NCBI GenBank assembly: GCA_030834165.1
Contig: JAURFU010000009.1
Coordinates: forward strand, 1-47,102
From: Verrucomicrobiota bacterium
GTDB lineage: Bacteria > Verrucomicrobiota > Verrucomicrobiia > Opitutales > UBA953
Reading direction: 5' to 3'
DNA length: 47,102 nt
Part shown: positions 9,042 to 17,464 of the stretch, piece by piece
Layout: each line of letters begins with the position of its first letter
Numbering within the stretch: position 1 is the stretch's first letter
Program-made: the position numbers and the translations under genes
Notes under the pieces: model-generated
What the model saw: only the letters and a program-made list of their open reading frames with translations
What the model was told of the DNA's origin: nothing
Databases searched by the model: none

Positions 9042-10868
9042 ATGGGTCACTTTTCTTACAAGAACGAGGCGGTCGACCCGCATCGGAAACTCCTTTCGGA
9101 ACAGCTTGTCCTGGACCTTGCGCACTTGGCGGACGGGCCCCTCCTCGGCCTCGCCAAGCAGATCCCGGGAGGCTACATCCATCGCCGGCCCTTCCTCAAG
9201 GCCTCGAAATGGCTTTTCAAGAAACGGCTCGCCAACCTGGCGCAGGACGCGGCCGCCATCGCGGAGCATCTGCCATGGTTCGCGGAAGTCCTCAAGTGGG
9301 AGAAAGCCAAGCTGCTGGAACACCTCGACGAGGTCTCCGCGACCATCGGCGGCGTCCGGGCCGCCCTGCTCTGCGTCGTCTGGAACCACGAGGCCGACCA
9401 GAAGGACGCGACGCTCCCGGCCGAACTGCTCGGCCGGCTGCTGACGAACGCGAAGCCGCAAGGCTCCAAGCCCGAGCCGAAGGCGTGGAAGGCCCTGGTC
9501 GCCAAGGTCAGAGGCACGGCAGAAAAGGAACCGCTCGACTCGGTCGACGCGCTCGATTCGGCCGGCAAGACCGTCCGTCGCCTCCTGCACGAAATCTCCC
9601 AGGGCAAGGCCGCCCGCGAGAACGAAGGCCGGCAGATCCGCCGCCAGCACGCCAACGAGCTCGAGGCCAAGGACGCCGAGATCCGCAAGATCCGCGAGGA
9701 GGCCGCCCGTCAGGCGCAGGAAGCCGCCACGCAGGCCGCGACGGCGGAAGCCAGCCTGCAGGCCTTGCAATCCAGGCTCGCCAAGGAGGAAGGCGAGGTG
9801 GTCCGCCTGCGGGGCGAACTGGAACGCGCCCGCCAGCATGTCGCCAAGAAGGCCCGCGAGATCGCCGAGGAGCTCCTCTCCGAAGAAATCCGCCCTTGGC
9901 TGGCCGACGCACGCTCCCTGAAATCGGCCTCCGAGGAGGTCGCCAAGCTGCGCCAGCTCACGACCGAGACCGTCGAGAAGGTCCGTCGCGCCCAGCGTGA
10001 CGCCGATCCCTTCCTGGCGAAGGAACACGAGCTGCGTCAGGCCATCCCGCAGATGGAGGAGATGCTCAAGCTCCTGCGTCGCTACCTGCGCACGGCCGGC
10101 CAGGCCCTGCCCGAGGCCGTCGCCCTTGAGAAGCGCATCACCGAACATATCTCGAAGGTCCGCTACGAACTCGAGAAACGCGACCATCCTTCGGACCCGT
10201 TCCTCGAGCGCATCTCGGCCCGCATCAACGGCGCCGACGCCCGCGAGCTGAAATCGATCGAAGGCGCCCTGCACCTCGCCGAACAGGCCGGCCTCGTCGA
10301 CTCGCGTCACGCCGACCTCTATCGCCGCGACCTCCATCGTCGGCGCTCCTACCTGGCCGACCGCGCCTTCCATGAGCAGAAGCAGTCCGGCCCGCTCGCG
10401 ATGCTCGAACGCGCGGTGGCCACGGGCGAACCCGCCCGCCTCGCGCTCGACGCCAACAACTTCGCCTGCCTCCGGCAGGATTACCTCGGCCTGCGCCTGC
10501 CGACCAAGAAGAACGCCCAGGGCGACAGCCGCTTCCTCCTGGACGCGGCCGCCCGCCAGAAGGTGGTCCAGCTGCTCGAGAAGCTGGCGGACGACGCGCC
10601 GGGCCTGCACGTCTGGATCAGCTTCGACGGCCAGCCGACCGCGCTCAAGGCGACGAATCCCCGGGTCCGCGTGACCTTCAGCCGGGCGGGCTCCAAGGCC
10701 GACCATGACATCATGGACCTGGTCGCGAAGGACAAGACCGTCGATGCGCCCTGGTTCGTCGTGACGGACGACATCGAGGTGCGCGACGCGACGTCCCGCG
10801 AAGGCGCCTACATCATCTACAACGACGCGCTGATCCAACTGCTCGTCAACCGCGGCATCCGCGTCTGA
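9042..10868 (+). CDS. Coiled-coil protein with C-terminal NYN (YacP-like PIN) nuclease domain
   Basis: This 608-residue cytoplasmic protein has three parts. Residues 1-180 are helical and not assigned. Residues about 185-345 are charged, heptad-like coiled coil rich in Ala, Glu, Arg and Gln. Residues about 465-604 read as a NYN/YacP-type PIN-like ribonuclease fold. Acidic residues expected at the metal site are present: D470 (LALDANNF), D529 (ISFDG), D554 and D556 (SKADHDIMDL) and D576/D577 (VVTDDIEV), with the terminal GAYIIYNDAL strand. Start: ATG preceded by GGAGG. No signal peptide. It stands alone, divergent from the EamA gene and convergent with ThuA, with a hairpin after it. Known YacP-like NYN proteins are short; the long N-terminal extension is unusual. 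I infer an RNA-cleaving or RNA-binding role; the target is unknown. Confidence 0.75.
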   Translation: MGHFSYKNEAVDPHRKLLSEQLVLDLAHLADGPLLGLAKQIPGGYIHRRPFLKASKWLFKKRLANLAQDAAAIAEHLPWFAEVLKWEKAKLLEHLDEVSATIGGVRAALLCVVWNHEADQKDATLPAELLGRLLTNAKPQGSKPEPKAWKALVAKVRGTAEKEPLDSVDALDSAGKTVRRLLHEISQGKAARENEGRQIRRQHANELEAKDAEIRKIREEAARQAQEAATQAATAEASLQALQSRLAKEEGEVVRLRGELERARQHVAKKAREIAEELLSEEIRPWLADARSLKSASEEVAKLRQLTTETVEKVRRAQRDADPFLAKEHELRQAIPQMEEMLKLLRRYLRTAGQALPEAVALEKRITEHISKVRYELEKRDHPSDPFLERISARINGADARELKSIEGALHLAEQAGLVDSRHADLYRRDLHRRRSYLADRAFHEQKQSGPLAMLERAVATGEPARLALDANNFACLRQDYLGLRLPTKKNAQGDSRFLLDAAARQKVVQLLEKLADDAPGLHVWISFDGQPTALKATNPRVRVTFSRAGSKADHDIMDLVAKDKTVDAPWFVVTDDIEVRDATSREGAYIIYNDALIQLLVNRGIRV

Positions 10869-10873
10869 AACAG

Positions 10874-10901
10874 GACGGGCGCACCTTGCGATGCGCCCGT
10901 C
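10874..10901. terminator. Bidirectional hairpin between convergent genes
   Basis: A perfect 10-bp GC-rich stem (GACGGGCGCA, 10874-10883, with TGCGCCCGTC, 10892-10901) with an 8-nt loop starts 6 bp after the NYN gene stop and lies 23 bp past the stop of the convergent ThuA gene. There is no strong T-tract, so it may act as a mRNA end-stabilising or weak terminator hairpin. Confidence 0.55.
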
Positions 10902-10924
10902 GGGAAGAAGAGCCGTCCGTCGGC

Positions 10925-12001
10925 TTACTTCTTCTTCTTGGCCGGAGCGGCCGTGAGGGGCGGCGGCAGCACGCCCGCGAAATCCTCGGCCTTGAGACCG
11001 GGGTGGAACATGTTGAAGGAATACTTGCTGGGCTTCCATTCCACGACCGGGGTGACGTCGGCCTTGGCCGGCACTTCGAGGCCGAGGCCCCAGTAGACGC
11101 CGTTGACGAGGAGGCGACGCAGCGATTCGTCGACGAGGTCGCTGGCGGAAGCCATGGTGGTGGTCAGGACGCGGTTCTTGGAGCCGCCGGCGTTGGGCAC
11201 TTCGCGCGTCCAGGCCACGGCCATCGCGGGGGAATTGACGCCCTGCTCCTGCTTGTCGGTGGCGCGCTTCTTCTTGCGCTCGCTGAGAGGGTCCTGCGGA
11301 TCCATGCCTTTGAGCACCTGGCCGCGGAGGAGGACCTGGGCGTCGGCGGGCGGATAGGCTTCGTAGACGTCGGTGTCCCCGAAGATCACGCCCACGCCGT
11401 TGAGGATGGCGAGCTTCTCGGCGCCGGCTTCGACGGCCGTACGGGTGGCTTCGCCCTTGTGGTTGCCCCAGTGGCTGACCCAGGTCTCGCCGAGGACGTT
11501 CTTACCGAAGCCGCCTTTGTTATTGTGATTGTAGGACGCGAAGGCGCTTTCCTTCGGGATACCCGCGAAGGCATGCGTGCTGGTGCGGGTGGCGACGATG
11601 GGCACGCCTCGCTTGATGGCGGCGTCGAACTTCGCGAGCGCGCCTTCGTTCCACTTACGGAAACGCAGGCCGAGCACCAGCGCGTCGGCGGTGTCGAGGG
11701 CCTCCGGCTTGCCGAGGGAGGCGCCGGCGTTCGGATTGATCACGCCTTCGTCATGCGAGAAAAGGACGGTGCACTTGAAGCCGTGGCGCTCGGAGAGGAT
11801 GCGGGCGAGCATCGGCATCGACTCTTCGGAGCGGTACTCTTCGTCACCCGCGAGCAGGACGACATGCTTGCCGGCGCCCGCGCCCTTGCCGGCGGGGAAT
11901 TCCAGCCAGCCGGGGCCGGAGGTGAAGGCTTCGGCGGCGATGGCCGGCAAGGCGAGGACAAGGGCGGCCAAGGCGGCCCACAGGTGGAGATGACGCTTCA
12001 T
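10925..12001 (-). CDS. Exported ThuA-like domain protein
   Basis: This 358-residue protein has a Sec signal peptide (MKRHLHLWAALAALVLA, cleavage likely after AIA-A near residue 23) followed by a ThuA-like class I glutamine amidotransferase-type fold. GKHVVLLAGDEEYRSEESM is the opening strand seen in verrucomicrobial and planctomycetal ThuA proteins. ATRTSTHAF and WGNHKGEATRT follow in the region where family members keep conserved His residues. The tail is PAKKKK. ThuA was first linked to trehalose use together with a Gfo/Idh oxidoreductase (ThuB); many exported members are uncharacterised. I used the ATG at 12001 because an upstream extension is Arg-rich and hides the signal peptide. It is separated from the repeat-protein gene upstream by 67 bp holding a small hairpin. 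Confidence 0.82.
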   Translation of the reverse strand: MKRHLHLWAALAALVLALPAIAAEAFTSGPGWLEFPAGKGAGAGKHVVLLAGDEEYRSEESMPMLARILSERHGFKCTVLFSHDEGVINPNAGASLGKPEALDTADALVLGLRFRKWNEGALAKFDAAIKRGVPIVATRTSTHAFAGIPKESAFASYNHNNKGGFGKNVLGETWVSHWGNHKGEATRTAVEAGAEKLAILNGVGVIFGDTDVYEAYPPADAQVLLRGQVLKGMDPQDPLSERKKKRATDKQEQGVNSPAMAVAWTREVPNAGGSKNRVLTTTMASASDLVDESLRRLLVNGVYWGLGLEVPAKADVTPVVEWKPSKYSFNMFHPGLKAEDFAGVLPPPLTAAPAKKKK

Positions 12002-12009
12002 GTGAGGGT

Positions 12010-12043
12010 GAAACCTCAGATTGACCGCCCGGAAGGCGGTTTC
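12010..12043 (-). other. Two mutually exclusive hairpins in the gap before the ThuA gene
   Basis: ACCGCC (12024-12029) can pair with GGCGGT (12035-12040). GAAACC (12010-12015) can pair with GGTTTC (12038-12043). The two stems share bases and cannot form together. The site lies between the repeat-protein gene and ThuA on the minus strand. No T-tract follows, so a terminator or attenuator role is only a possibility. Confidence 0.25.
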
Positions 12044-12068
12044 AAGCGCCCTGTTCCCGCGCCGGACG

Positions 12069-12584
12069 TTATTTCCGCTCGTTACCCGGCTTCTTCGGCG
12101 CGAACGGATCCGGCCGCAGCACCTCCTGACGACCATCCGAATAGGTCGTCACTTGGTTGCCGAAAGGATCCTTGCGCGTCGTCGCGCGGGTTCCGTCGCT
12201 GAAGGTCGTGACGGAGCCGCCGAACGGATCGGGACGGGTCGTGGCCGTGACGCCGTTGCTGTAACGCGTGGTCGAGCCGCCGAACGGATCGGGTCGGGTC
12301 GTGGCCGTGACGCCGTTGCTGTAGCGCGTCGTCGAACCGCCGAACGGGTCGGGCGTCTTCACCGCCGTGACCCCGTTGTCATAGCGGGTCTGGGTGCGGC
12401 CCAACGCGTCGGCGCCCTTCACTCCCGAGCGCGGCGGCTCGCCCGTGCGCGGGTCGGCCTTGATGACCACGGACGGCTTGGGCGCGGGCTTGGCCGGCTC
12501 CTTGCGGGCGTCTTCTTTCTTCGGCGCGGCGGACACGCCGACGGCGAGCAGGAGACCGAAGACCAGGGACGTGAAGAGCCTCAT
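12069..12584 (-). CDS. Exported protein of five 20-residue tandem repeats, function unknown
   Basis: This 171-residue protein begins with a clear Sec signal peptide (MRLFTSLVFGLLLAVGVSAA, cut near residue 19-20). A Lys/Pro/Ala-rich spacer covers residues 21-58. Five 20-residue repeats then run from 59 to 158, plus a partial DPFA start of a sixth. Repeats 2 and 3 are identical in protein sequence, with the core DPFGGSTTRYSNGVTATT; the outer ones keep DPFG, T-x-[YF]-[SD]-[DN]-G and a basic residue before DP. The pattern predicts short beta-strands with turns at each NG/DG. I do not recognise the family; a distant likeness to beta-rich YD-type repeats is possible but weak. It likely lies in the periplasm or on the cell surface. 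It is encoded on the same strand, upstream of ThuA. Confidence 0.7.
   Translation of the reverse strand: MRLFTSLVFGLLLAVGVSAAPKKEDARKEPAKPAPKPSVVIKADPRTGEPPRSGVKGADALGRTQTRYDNGVTAVKTPDPFGGSTTRYSNGVTATTRPDPFGGSTTRYSNGVTATTRPDPFGGSVTTFSDGTRATTRKDPFGNQVTTYSDGRQEVLRPDPFAPKKPGNERK
12111..12410 (-). repeat. 60-bp in-frame tandem repeats coding for the 20-residue units
   Basis: The coding repeats have an exact 60-bp period. The units around 12241-12300 and 12301-12360 are nearly identical, with a handful of base changes; the flanking units are more diverged. The changes between the two identical-protein repeats are synonymous, which points to selection on the protein and not to a recent slippage event. 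Confidence 0.85.
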
Positions 12585-12642
12585 GTCTCTAGTAGAATGT
12601 GAGAACGAAGGAACGCAAGCGCCGCAGCCCGCCGGAAAACAG

Positions 12643-12674
12643 GAAGGGCGGGCGCCTTGCGGCGTCCGCCCTTC
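12643..12674 (-). terminator. Terminator hairpin after the DUF1501 gene
   Basis: A 14-bp stem (12643-12656 with 12661-12674, one G-T pair) with a TTGC loop lies 20 bp past the DUF1501 stop codon. On the minus strand it is followed by CTGTTTTCC, a short T-run. It separates this cluster from the repeat-protein gene. Confidence 0.7.
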
Positions 12675-12694
12675 GCTCGGAGGACCGGAGTCCC

Positions 12695-14083
12695 TTAGGC
12701 GATGATCTTCTCGACCGCCTTGCCGAAGTTGTCGGTGAGGCGGAAGTCACGACCGTTGTAGCGGTAGGTGAGCTTGGTGTGATCGAAGCCGAGGAGGCGC
12801 AGGATCGTCGCGTGCAGGTCGTGGATGTCGACGCCGTCAGCGGCGACCTGGGAGCCGATTTCGTCGGTCTCGCCGTAGTGCATGCCGCCCTTGACGCCGC
12901 CACCGGCCATCCAGCAGCAGAAAGCCTTGGAGTGGTGGTCGCGACCGGAAGCCTGGTTGACGCGGCCGGCGGTGGTCGGGGTGCGGCCGAATTCTCCGCC
13001 CCAGATGATCAGGGTCTGGTCGAGGAGCCCGCGCTGCTTGAGGTCGGCGATGAGGGCAGCGGCCGGACCGTCGATGTTCTCGGCGCGCTGGGCGATCGAG
13101 GTGAAGAGGTTGGTGTGATGGTCCCAGCCGCCGGCGTCGATCTGGACGAAGCGGACGCCGCGTTCGACGAGGCGACGAGCGCAGAGCAGCTTGGCGCCGA
13201 GGTCGGTCTTGCCGTACATCTCGCGGATCTTCTCAGGCTCCTTGGAGATGTCGAAGGCGTCGGTGGCCGCGGACTGCATGCGGAAGGCGAGTTCGAAGGA
13301 TTCGATGCGGGCTTCGAGCTGCTCGTCCTTCTGGACGGTCTGCATGTGGCGCTCGTTGAGCTGGCGGACGAGGTCGAGCTGCTTGCGCTGCGCGTCCTGC
13401 GTGGTGAATTCGCTCTGGAGGTTGGCGATGATCTTGTTCGCCGGGGCGCCCGGACGGAACGAGGTGTTGGCGCCCTGGTAGAGCGAAGGGAGGAAGGCCG
13501 AAGCGCGGGCGTCGGAGCTGCCACCGAGGGAGACGAAGCCCGGGAGGTCCTGGCTTTCGGTGCCGAGACCGTAGAGGACCCAGGAACCGAGGGAAGGCTT
13601 GGAGAGGATCGCCGAGCCGGTGTGCATCAGCTTGGCGGCCGGGCCGTGGGCCGGGATGCCCTGGTGCAGGGAGCGGATGACGCACATCTCGTCCGCGACG
13701 CCCTGAAGCTTCGGGAAGATCTCGGAGATCTCGAGGCCGGACTTGCCGGACTTCTTGAACTCGAAAGGAGTCGGGAAGAGGACGCCGTTCATGCCGGCGG
13801 CCGACATATCGGCGAGCTCCTTCATCTTCGGCTTCGGATCGAAGGTGTCGAGGTGCGACGGAGCGCCGCCCGCGAAGATGTGGATGACGTGCTTCGCCTT
13901 GGCGGCGAGCGGAGCCTTGCGAGGCTTGAGATTGGCCATCACTTCGGCCTGGGCGTCGCTGACGAGGTAGTCGGCGACCATGGTCCCGAAGGCGAGCGTG
14001 CCCATGCCGAGGCCGGTCTGGCGCAGGAACTCGCGACGCGAGTTCGGGGTGGGGACATAATTTCCGCAGCTGGAGTCTTTCAT
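12695..14083 (-). CDS. DUF1501 protein, Tat-exported
   Basis: This 462-residue protein has a twin-arginine signal (SRREFLRQTGLGMG, near residues 14-27), so it is folded before export, probably with a bound metal or cofactor. The DUF1501 fold is related to alkaline phosphatase/sulfatases. FAGGAPSHLDTFDPKP is the family's first conserved block, with Asp and His candidates; DAGGWDHHTN, WGGEFGRTPTT and GRDHHSKAF supply the later His/Asp-rich metal-site blocks. The ATG at 14083 is used; an upstream TTG/ATG extension has no signal character. It lies 67 bp after the PSD1 gene starting at 17315 and is probably co-transcribed. In Planctomycetes and Verrucomicrobia DUF1501 genes routinely pair with PSD1 genes; the biochemical role of the pair is not established. 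Confidence 0.92.
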   Translation of the reverse strand: MKDSSCGNYVPTPNSRREFLRQTGLGMGTLAFGTMVADYLVSDAQAEVMANLKPRKAPLAAKAKHVIHIFAGGAPSHLDTFDPKPKMKELADMSAAGMNGVLFPTPFEFKKSGKSGLEISEIFPKLQGVADEMCVIRSLHQGIPAHGPAAKLMHTGSAILSKPSLGSWVLYGLGTESQDLPGFVSLGGSSDARASAFLPSLYQGANTSFRPGAPANKIIANLQSEFTTQDAQRKQLDLVRQLNERHMQTVQKDEQLEARIESFELAFRMQSAATDAFDISKEPEKIREMYGKTDLGAKLLCARRLVERGVRFVQIDAGGWDHHTNLFTSIAQRAENIDGPAAALIADLKQRGLLDQTLIIWGGEFGRTPTTAGRVNQASGRDHHSKAFCCWMAGGGVKGGMHYGETDEIGSQVAADGVDIHDLHATILRLLGFDHTKLTYRYNGRDFRLTDNFGKAVEKIIA

Positions 14084-14150
14084 GGGAGTTTGAGGTAGGT
14101 TAGATAGTGTGGGGGTTTTTGGGGGAAACAAGTCTTTCAGCGTAAGGGCA

Positions 14151-17100
14151 TCAATTCAGGTAAACGAACTCGTTGGAGCAGATCATCGACTGGGCCAGCA
14201 TGACCCAGGGGCTGGTGGGCTCCTTGCGGGAGACCATTTCCGTGTTATTCACGATTTTTCCGCCTCTAACCGAGGTTTCGATCTTCACCTCCGAGGTCGA
14301 GGGCCCCTTGGTGAGGGCGGCCTTGTCAGCCTTGGCCTTGGCGACCCGCTCGGCCTTGGCCTTCGCGGCACGGTCCCCCTTGGAGGGGGCCTGGACCACG
14401 GGCTCGTCGATGTAGCCGGCGATGCGGGTCACGAATTCGCGGGCGATCTGGCGCTCCTGGACCGTCGGCGAGCGCTGGTACATGATGCGATAGAGCTGCG
14501 TGATGCGCTCGTCGTCGGAGGTGGCCCGGGCCATCTCGGGCCGCGCGTTGACGTTGCGGGCGACCTCGACCGCGAGCGGGTTGTTCATGAAGAACAGCGC
14601 CTGCTGCGGGACGATCGTGGAGCTGCGGACGGAGTTGGCCATGTTCGGGTCGGCGAAATCGAACTGCGACTGCAGCTCGCTGAGCTTGTCGCGGTCGATG
14701 AAGCCGTAGATGGTGCGGCGATAGCTGTAGGGCTCGTCGGTGATGTTCACGGCGCGGCCGCCCAGGGCGCGGTCGAGCTTGCCGGAGAGCAGGAGCATCG
14801 AGTCACGGATGGATTCGAAGTCGAGGCGGCGGAGGTTCGCGTGCCAGAGGAACTTGTTGCCACTGTCGATCTTGGTCGGATCCGCCGAGGACTTGCGGAC
14901 GATCAGCTCGTTGGAATTCGGGTTGGCCGACTGGCGGTAGGTCGCGGAAAGCAGGATGCGCTTGTGCATCTTCTTGATCGACCAGCCCCCTTCGACGAAG
15001 GCGTTGGCCATCCAGTCGAGCAGCTCGGGGTGGGTGGGCGGCTCCGACATGTTGCCGAAGTCGTCCGGCGAGGAGACGATGCCGGCGCCGAAGTGGTGCG
15101 CCCAGAGACGGTTCACGAGCACGCGGGCCGTCAGCGGGTTGGTCCGGCTGGCGATGGCGAGGGCGAGTTCGCGGCGGCCGCTGCCTTCGTAGAACGGCAG
15201 GCGGTCAGGGCCGGCGAGGACCTCGAGGAACTGACGCGGGGCCACGGGGCCGCGCTTGTTGCGGTCGCCGCGGATGTAGACGTTGCTGTCGCGAGGCTTC
15301 TCGATGTCGGTGACGACCATGGCCGTGCCGGGGCCGCCCGGGTGGGTGATGTCCAGCGCGTTGATGTCCGCGAACTTGAAGTACTTGCCGGGCTTGTTGT
15401 TGTTGACGAAGGTCGAGCTGATCGGGACCTGCCAGCTGGCGCAGAAGTCACGGCTTTCGGCGAGACGCTCGAGCAGGGGGACGGTCTTGATGTCCTCCAC
15501 GTCGGGCAGCGGCCAGGGGAAGGCCGCCAGCTGGGCGATCGCCGGATCGTCCTTCTCGCCGCGACGGCCGGACTGGCTGCGCAGCTGGATGTGGGCGAGG
15601 ATCTTGTCGCGGTGCTTCTTGAAGGCGGCCTGATAGGCCAGCGCGACCTCGTCGATGCTCTTGGGCTTCAGGCCGCGGAGGGCGTCGGCGATGAGCGGAT
15701 TGACCGGGGAGCGCGTGTCGGCGAGCGCGGCGGCCAGGATGCCGGGCGCCTTCTCGGCGAACTCTTCGGCGCCCACGCGCTTCAGGCGGACGAGCGGGCC
15801 GGTGATCGGGTGGTCCGGCCGGGCCATGACGGAGGCGTAGGACGGGTCGAGCTCGCGGCTCTGGCCGAGATCGTATTTCTTGAGCAGGTCGAAGCCCGCC
15901 GTGCTGCGGAAACCGCCGAGCATCGCGGCCATCGCCCGCGGCGCGAACTCGCGGTGGAAGGCGGCCTGCATGCCGACGAGGTGCTTGTAGTAGCCCTGGG
16001 CCGTCTCGTCGATGAGCGTGGCGAGGCGCTTTTCGTAGTCGGCGCGGTAGGCGTTGCTGGGGGCGTTCTTGCCGACGAGCAGGGGGTTGCGGATCACCGG
16101 GTTCGTCTGCGGCTCGGCCACCGAGGCGAAGATGCCGTGGAGCGAGTAGTAGTCGGCGGCCGGGATCGGGTCGAACTTATGGTCGTGGCAACGGGAGCAA
16201 GCGACGGTGAGACCGAGGAAGCCCTTCGTGGTGGCGTCGATGCGCTCATCGATGGTGTCGTCGTTGTTCTGGAAGCGCTTGCCGACGGTGATGAAGCCGA
16301 GCGCGGCGAGGCGCGGGTCGTCCTTCGCGAGGTCGGGGAGCCGGTCGGCCGCGAGCTGCTCGATGATGAACTGGTCGTAGGGCTTGTCGGTGTTGAAGGC
16401 GTCGATCACGTAATCGCGGTAGGTCCAGGAACTGTCGAAGGTCTCGATGGTGCCGTTGCGCTTCAGCCCTTTGGTGTCGGAGTAGCGGGCGGTGTCGAGC
16501 CAGTGGCGGGCCCAACGCTCGCCGTAGTGCGGCGAGGCGAGCAGGCGGTCGACGGTGCGTTCGACGACGGCGGCGACGGCGCGGGCGGGCTGACCCTTGC
16601 GCACGGACATGGCGTCGAACGCGAGGGCGCCGTCATACTCGCGCGAGAAGGCGTCGACTTCGACGCTGGTGGGCGGAAGGCCGATGAGATCGTAGGAAAG
16701 GCGTCGCAGCAGGGCTTCGCCGTCCGCGGCGGGGCTGGGCTTGAGGCCCTTCTCGTCGAGCTTCGCCATGATGAAGGCGTCGACTTCGTTCTGGCTCCAG
16801 GCAGGGTTGCTGAGCTTCGTCGGGACGGGATAAGCCTGCACGGGCTGGAAAGCCCAGTGCGAACGCGCCTTGTCGGAGAGGCCGGTGAGCTTGGCGCCGC
16901 CGGCGCCGGCGGGCGCGGGCGCGCCCATCTTGATCCACTGTTCGATCAGGCCGATCTGGGTCGTCGAAAGCTTGGCGCCGGCCTTGCGCGGCGGCATCGA
17001 GATATCGGGATCGGACTGATGGACCGCGACGACGAGCAGCGACTTCTTGAGGTCGCCCGGGACGACGGCCGGACCGAGGTCACCGCCGGCCAGCATGCCC

Positions 17101-17315
17101 TGGCGGGAGTCCAGGATCAGTCCGCCCTTCGAGACGCCCTTCTCCTTCGAGTGGCACTCATAGCAGCGCTCGGTGAAGATGGGCCGGATGTTCTTCTCGA
17201 AGAACTCCAGACCGGCGGGATCCATCTTGGCCTCGGGGGCATCGGCGGCGGAGAGCCTGACGGCGAGGAGGAGGACGAGGGCGTACAGGCGGGAACTGGC
17301 GGTCAAGGCGGTCAT
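14151..17315 (-). CDS. PSD1-type haem c protein (PSCyt1-DUF1549-DUF1553)
   Basis: This 1054-residue exported protein has a Sec signal peptide (cleaved near LSA-A, residue 23). Domains in order are PSCyt1, with a haem-attachment motif CYECH at 51-55, then DUF1549 (PSCyt2), including RWARHWLDTARYSDT and a second CSRCH motif at 373-377 followed by DHKFDPI, and then DUF1553 (PSD1) near the C-terminus (RVLVNRLWAHHFG, NITDEPYSYRRTIYGFIDR). A Lys/Ala-rich low-complexity stretch (about residues 980-1010) interrupts the C-terminal part. Two CxxCH motifs imply covalent haem c, so it is periplasmic or on the outer face; a redox role is inferred, the substrate unknown. It pairs with DUF1501 downstream and is a paralogue of the 1047-residue gene upstream. 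Confidence 0.93.
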   Translation of the reverse strand: MTALTASSRLYALVLLLAVRLSAADAPEAKMDPAGLEFFEKNIRPIFTERCYECHSKEKGVSKGGLILDSRQGMLAGGDLGPAVVPGDLKKSLLVVAVHQSDPDISMPPRKAGAKLSTTQIGLIEQWIKMGAPAPAGAGGAKLTGLSDKARSHWAFQPVQAYPVPTKLSNPAWSQNEVDAFIMAKLDEKGLKPSPAADGEALLRRLSYDLIGLPPTSVEVDAFSREYDGALAFDAMSVRKGQPARAVAAVVERTVDRLLASPHYGERWARHWLDTARYSDTKGLKRNGTIETFDSSWTYRDYVIDAFNTDKPYDQFIIEQLAADRLPDLAKDDPRLAALGFITVGKRFQNNDDTIDERIDATTKGFLGLTVACSRCHDHKFDPIPAADYYSLHGIFASVAEPQTNPVIRNPLLVGKNAPSNAYRADYEKRLATLIDETAQGYYKHLVGMQAAFHREFAPRAMAAMLGGFRSTAGFDLLKKYDLGQSRELDPSYASVMARPDHPITGPLVRLKRVGAEEFAEKAPGILAAALADTRSPVNPLIADALRGLKPKSIDEVALAYQAAFKKHRDKILAHIQLRSQSGRRGEKDDPAIAQLAAFPWPLPDVEDIKTVPLLERLAESRDFCASWQVPISSTFVNNNKPGKYFKFADINALDITHPGGPGTAMVVTDIEKPRDSNVYIRGDRNKRGPVAPRQFLEVLAGPDRLPFYEGSGRRELALAIASRTNPLTARVLVNRLWAHHFGAGIVSSPDDFGNMSEPPTHPELLDWMANAFVEGGWSIKKMHKRILLSATYRQSANPNSNELIVRKSSADPTKIDSGNKFLWHANLRRLDFESIRDSMLLLSGKLDRALGGRAVNITDEPYSYRRTIYGFIDRDKLSELQSQFDFADPNMANSVRSSTIVPQQALFFMNNPLAVEVARNVNARPEMARATSDDERITQLYRIMYQRSPTVQERQIAREFVTRIAGYIDEPVVQAPSKGDRAAKAKAERVAKAKADKAALTKGPSTSEVKIETSVRGGKIVNNTEMVSRKEPTSPWVMLAQSMICSNEFVYLN

Positions 17316-17402
17316 GGCGGGGGTGGAGGGCGGGGTAATCCCCTAGTGGTAAATACTCCTCTAAGGCTGGAATGTTTCAACCAATTCATGCAGGCTTAAT
17401 AC

Positions 17403-17442
17403 CCCAAAAGAGAAGGCCGACCCCCTCACAGGAGCCGGCCTT
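17403..17442 (-). terminator. Terminator after the 1047-residue PSD1 gene
   Basis: An inverted repeat with arms AAGGCCG (17413-17419) and CGGCCTT (17436-17442), with further partial pairing inside, is followed on the minus strand by CTCTTTTGGG. It lies just past the stop codon at 17465 and suggests that the two neighbouring PSD1 genes are transcribed as separate units. Confidence 0.65.
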
Positions 17443-17464
17443 GTAAAAAACCCGTAAAAAAACG

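Noticed and set aside
9042-10868. NYN protein as a toxin-antitoxin or defence nuclease
   Set aside because: No partner gene, no operon and no mobile-element context; it sits between housekeeping and transport genes.
8223-11039. Very long open frame antisense to the EamA and NYN genes
   Set aside because: A high-GC shadow: Arg/Gly-rich with no domain, opposite two convincing genes.
12111-12410. Possible CRISPR or satellite repeat
   Set aside because: The 60-bp repeats are in frame, contiguous without spacers, and code a signal-peptide protein.
14109-17399. Long plus-strand open frame opposite the PSD1 gene
   Set aside because: A mirror of the GC-rich codon pattern (Val/Leu/Gly/Asp repeats); the minus strand carries the haem motifs and domains.
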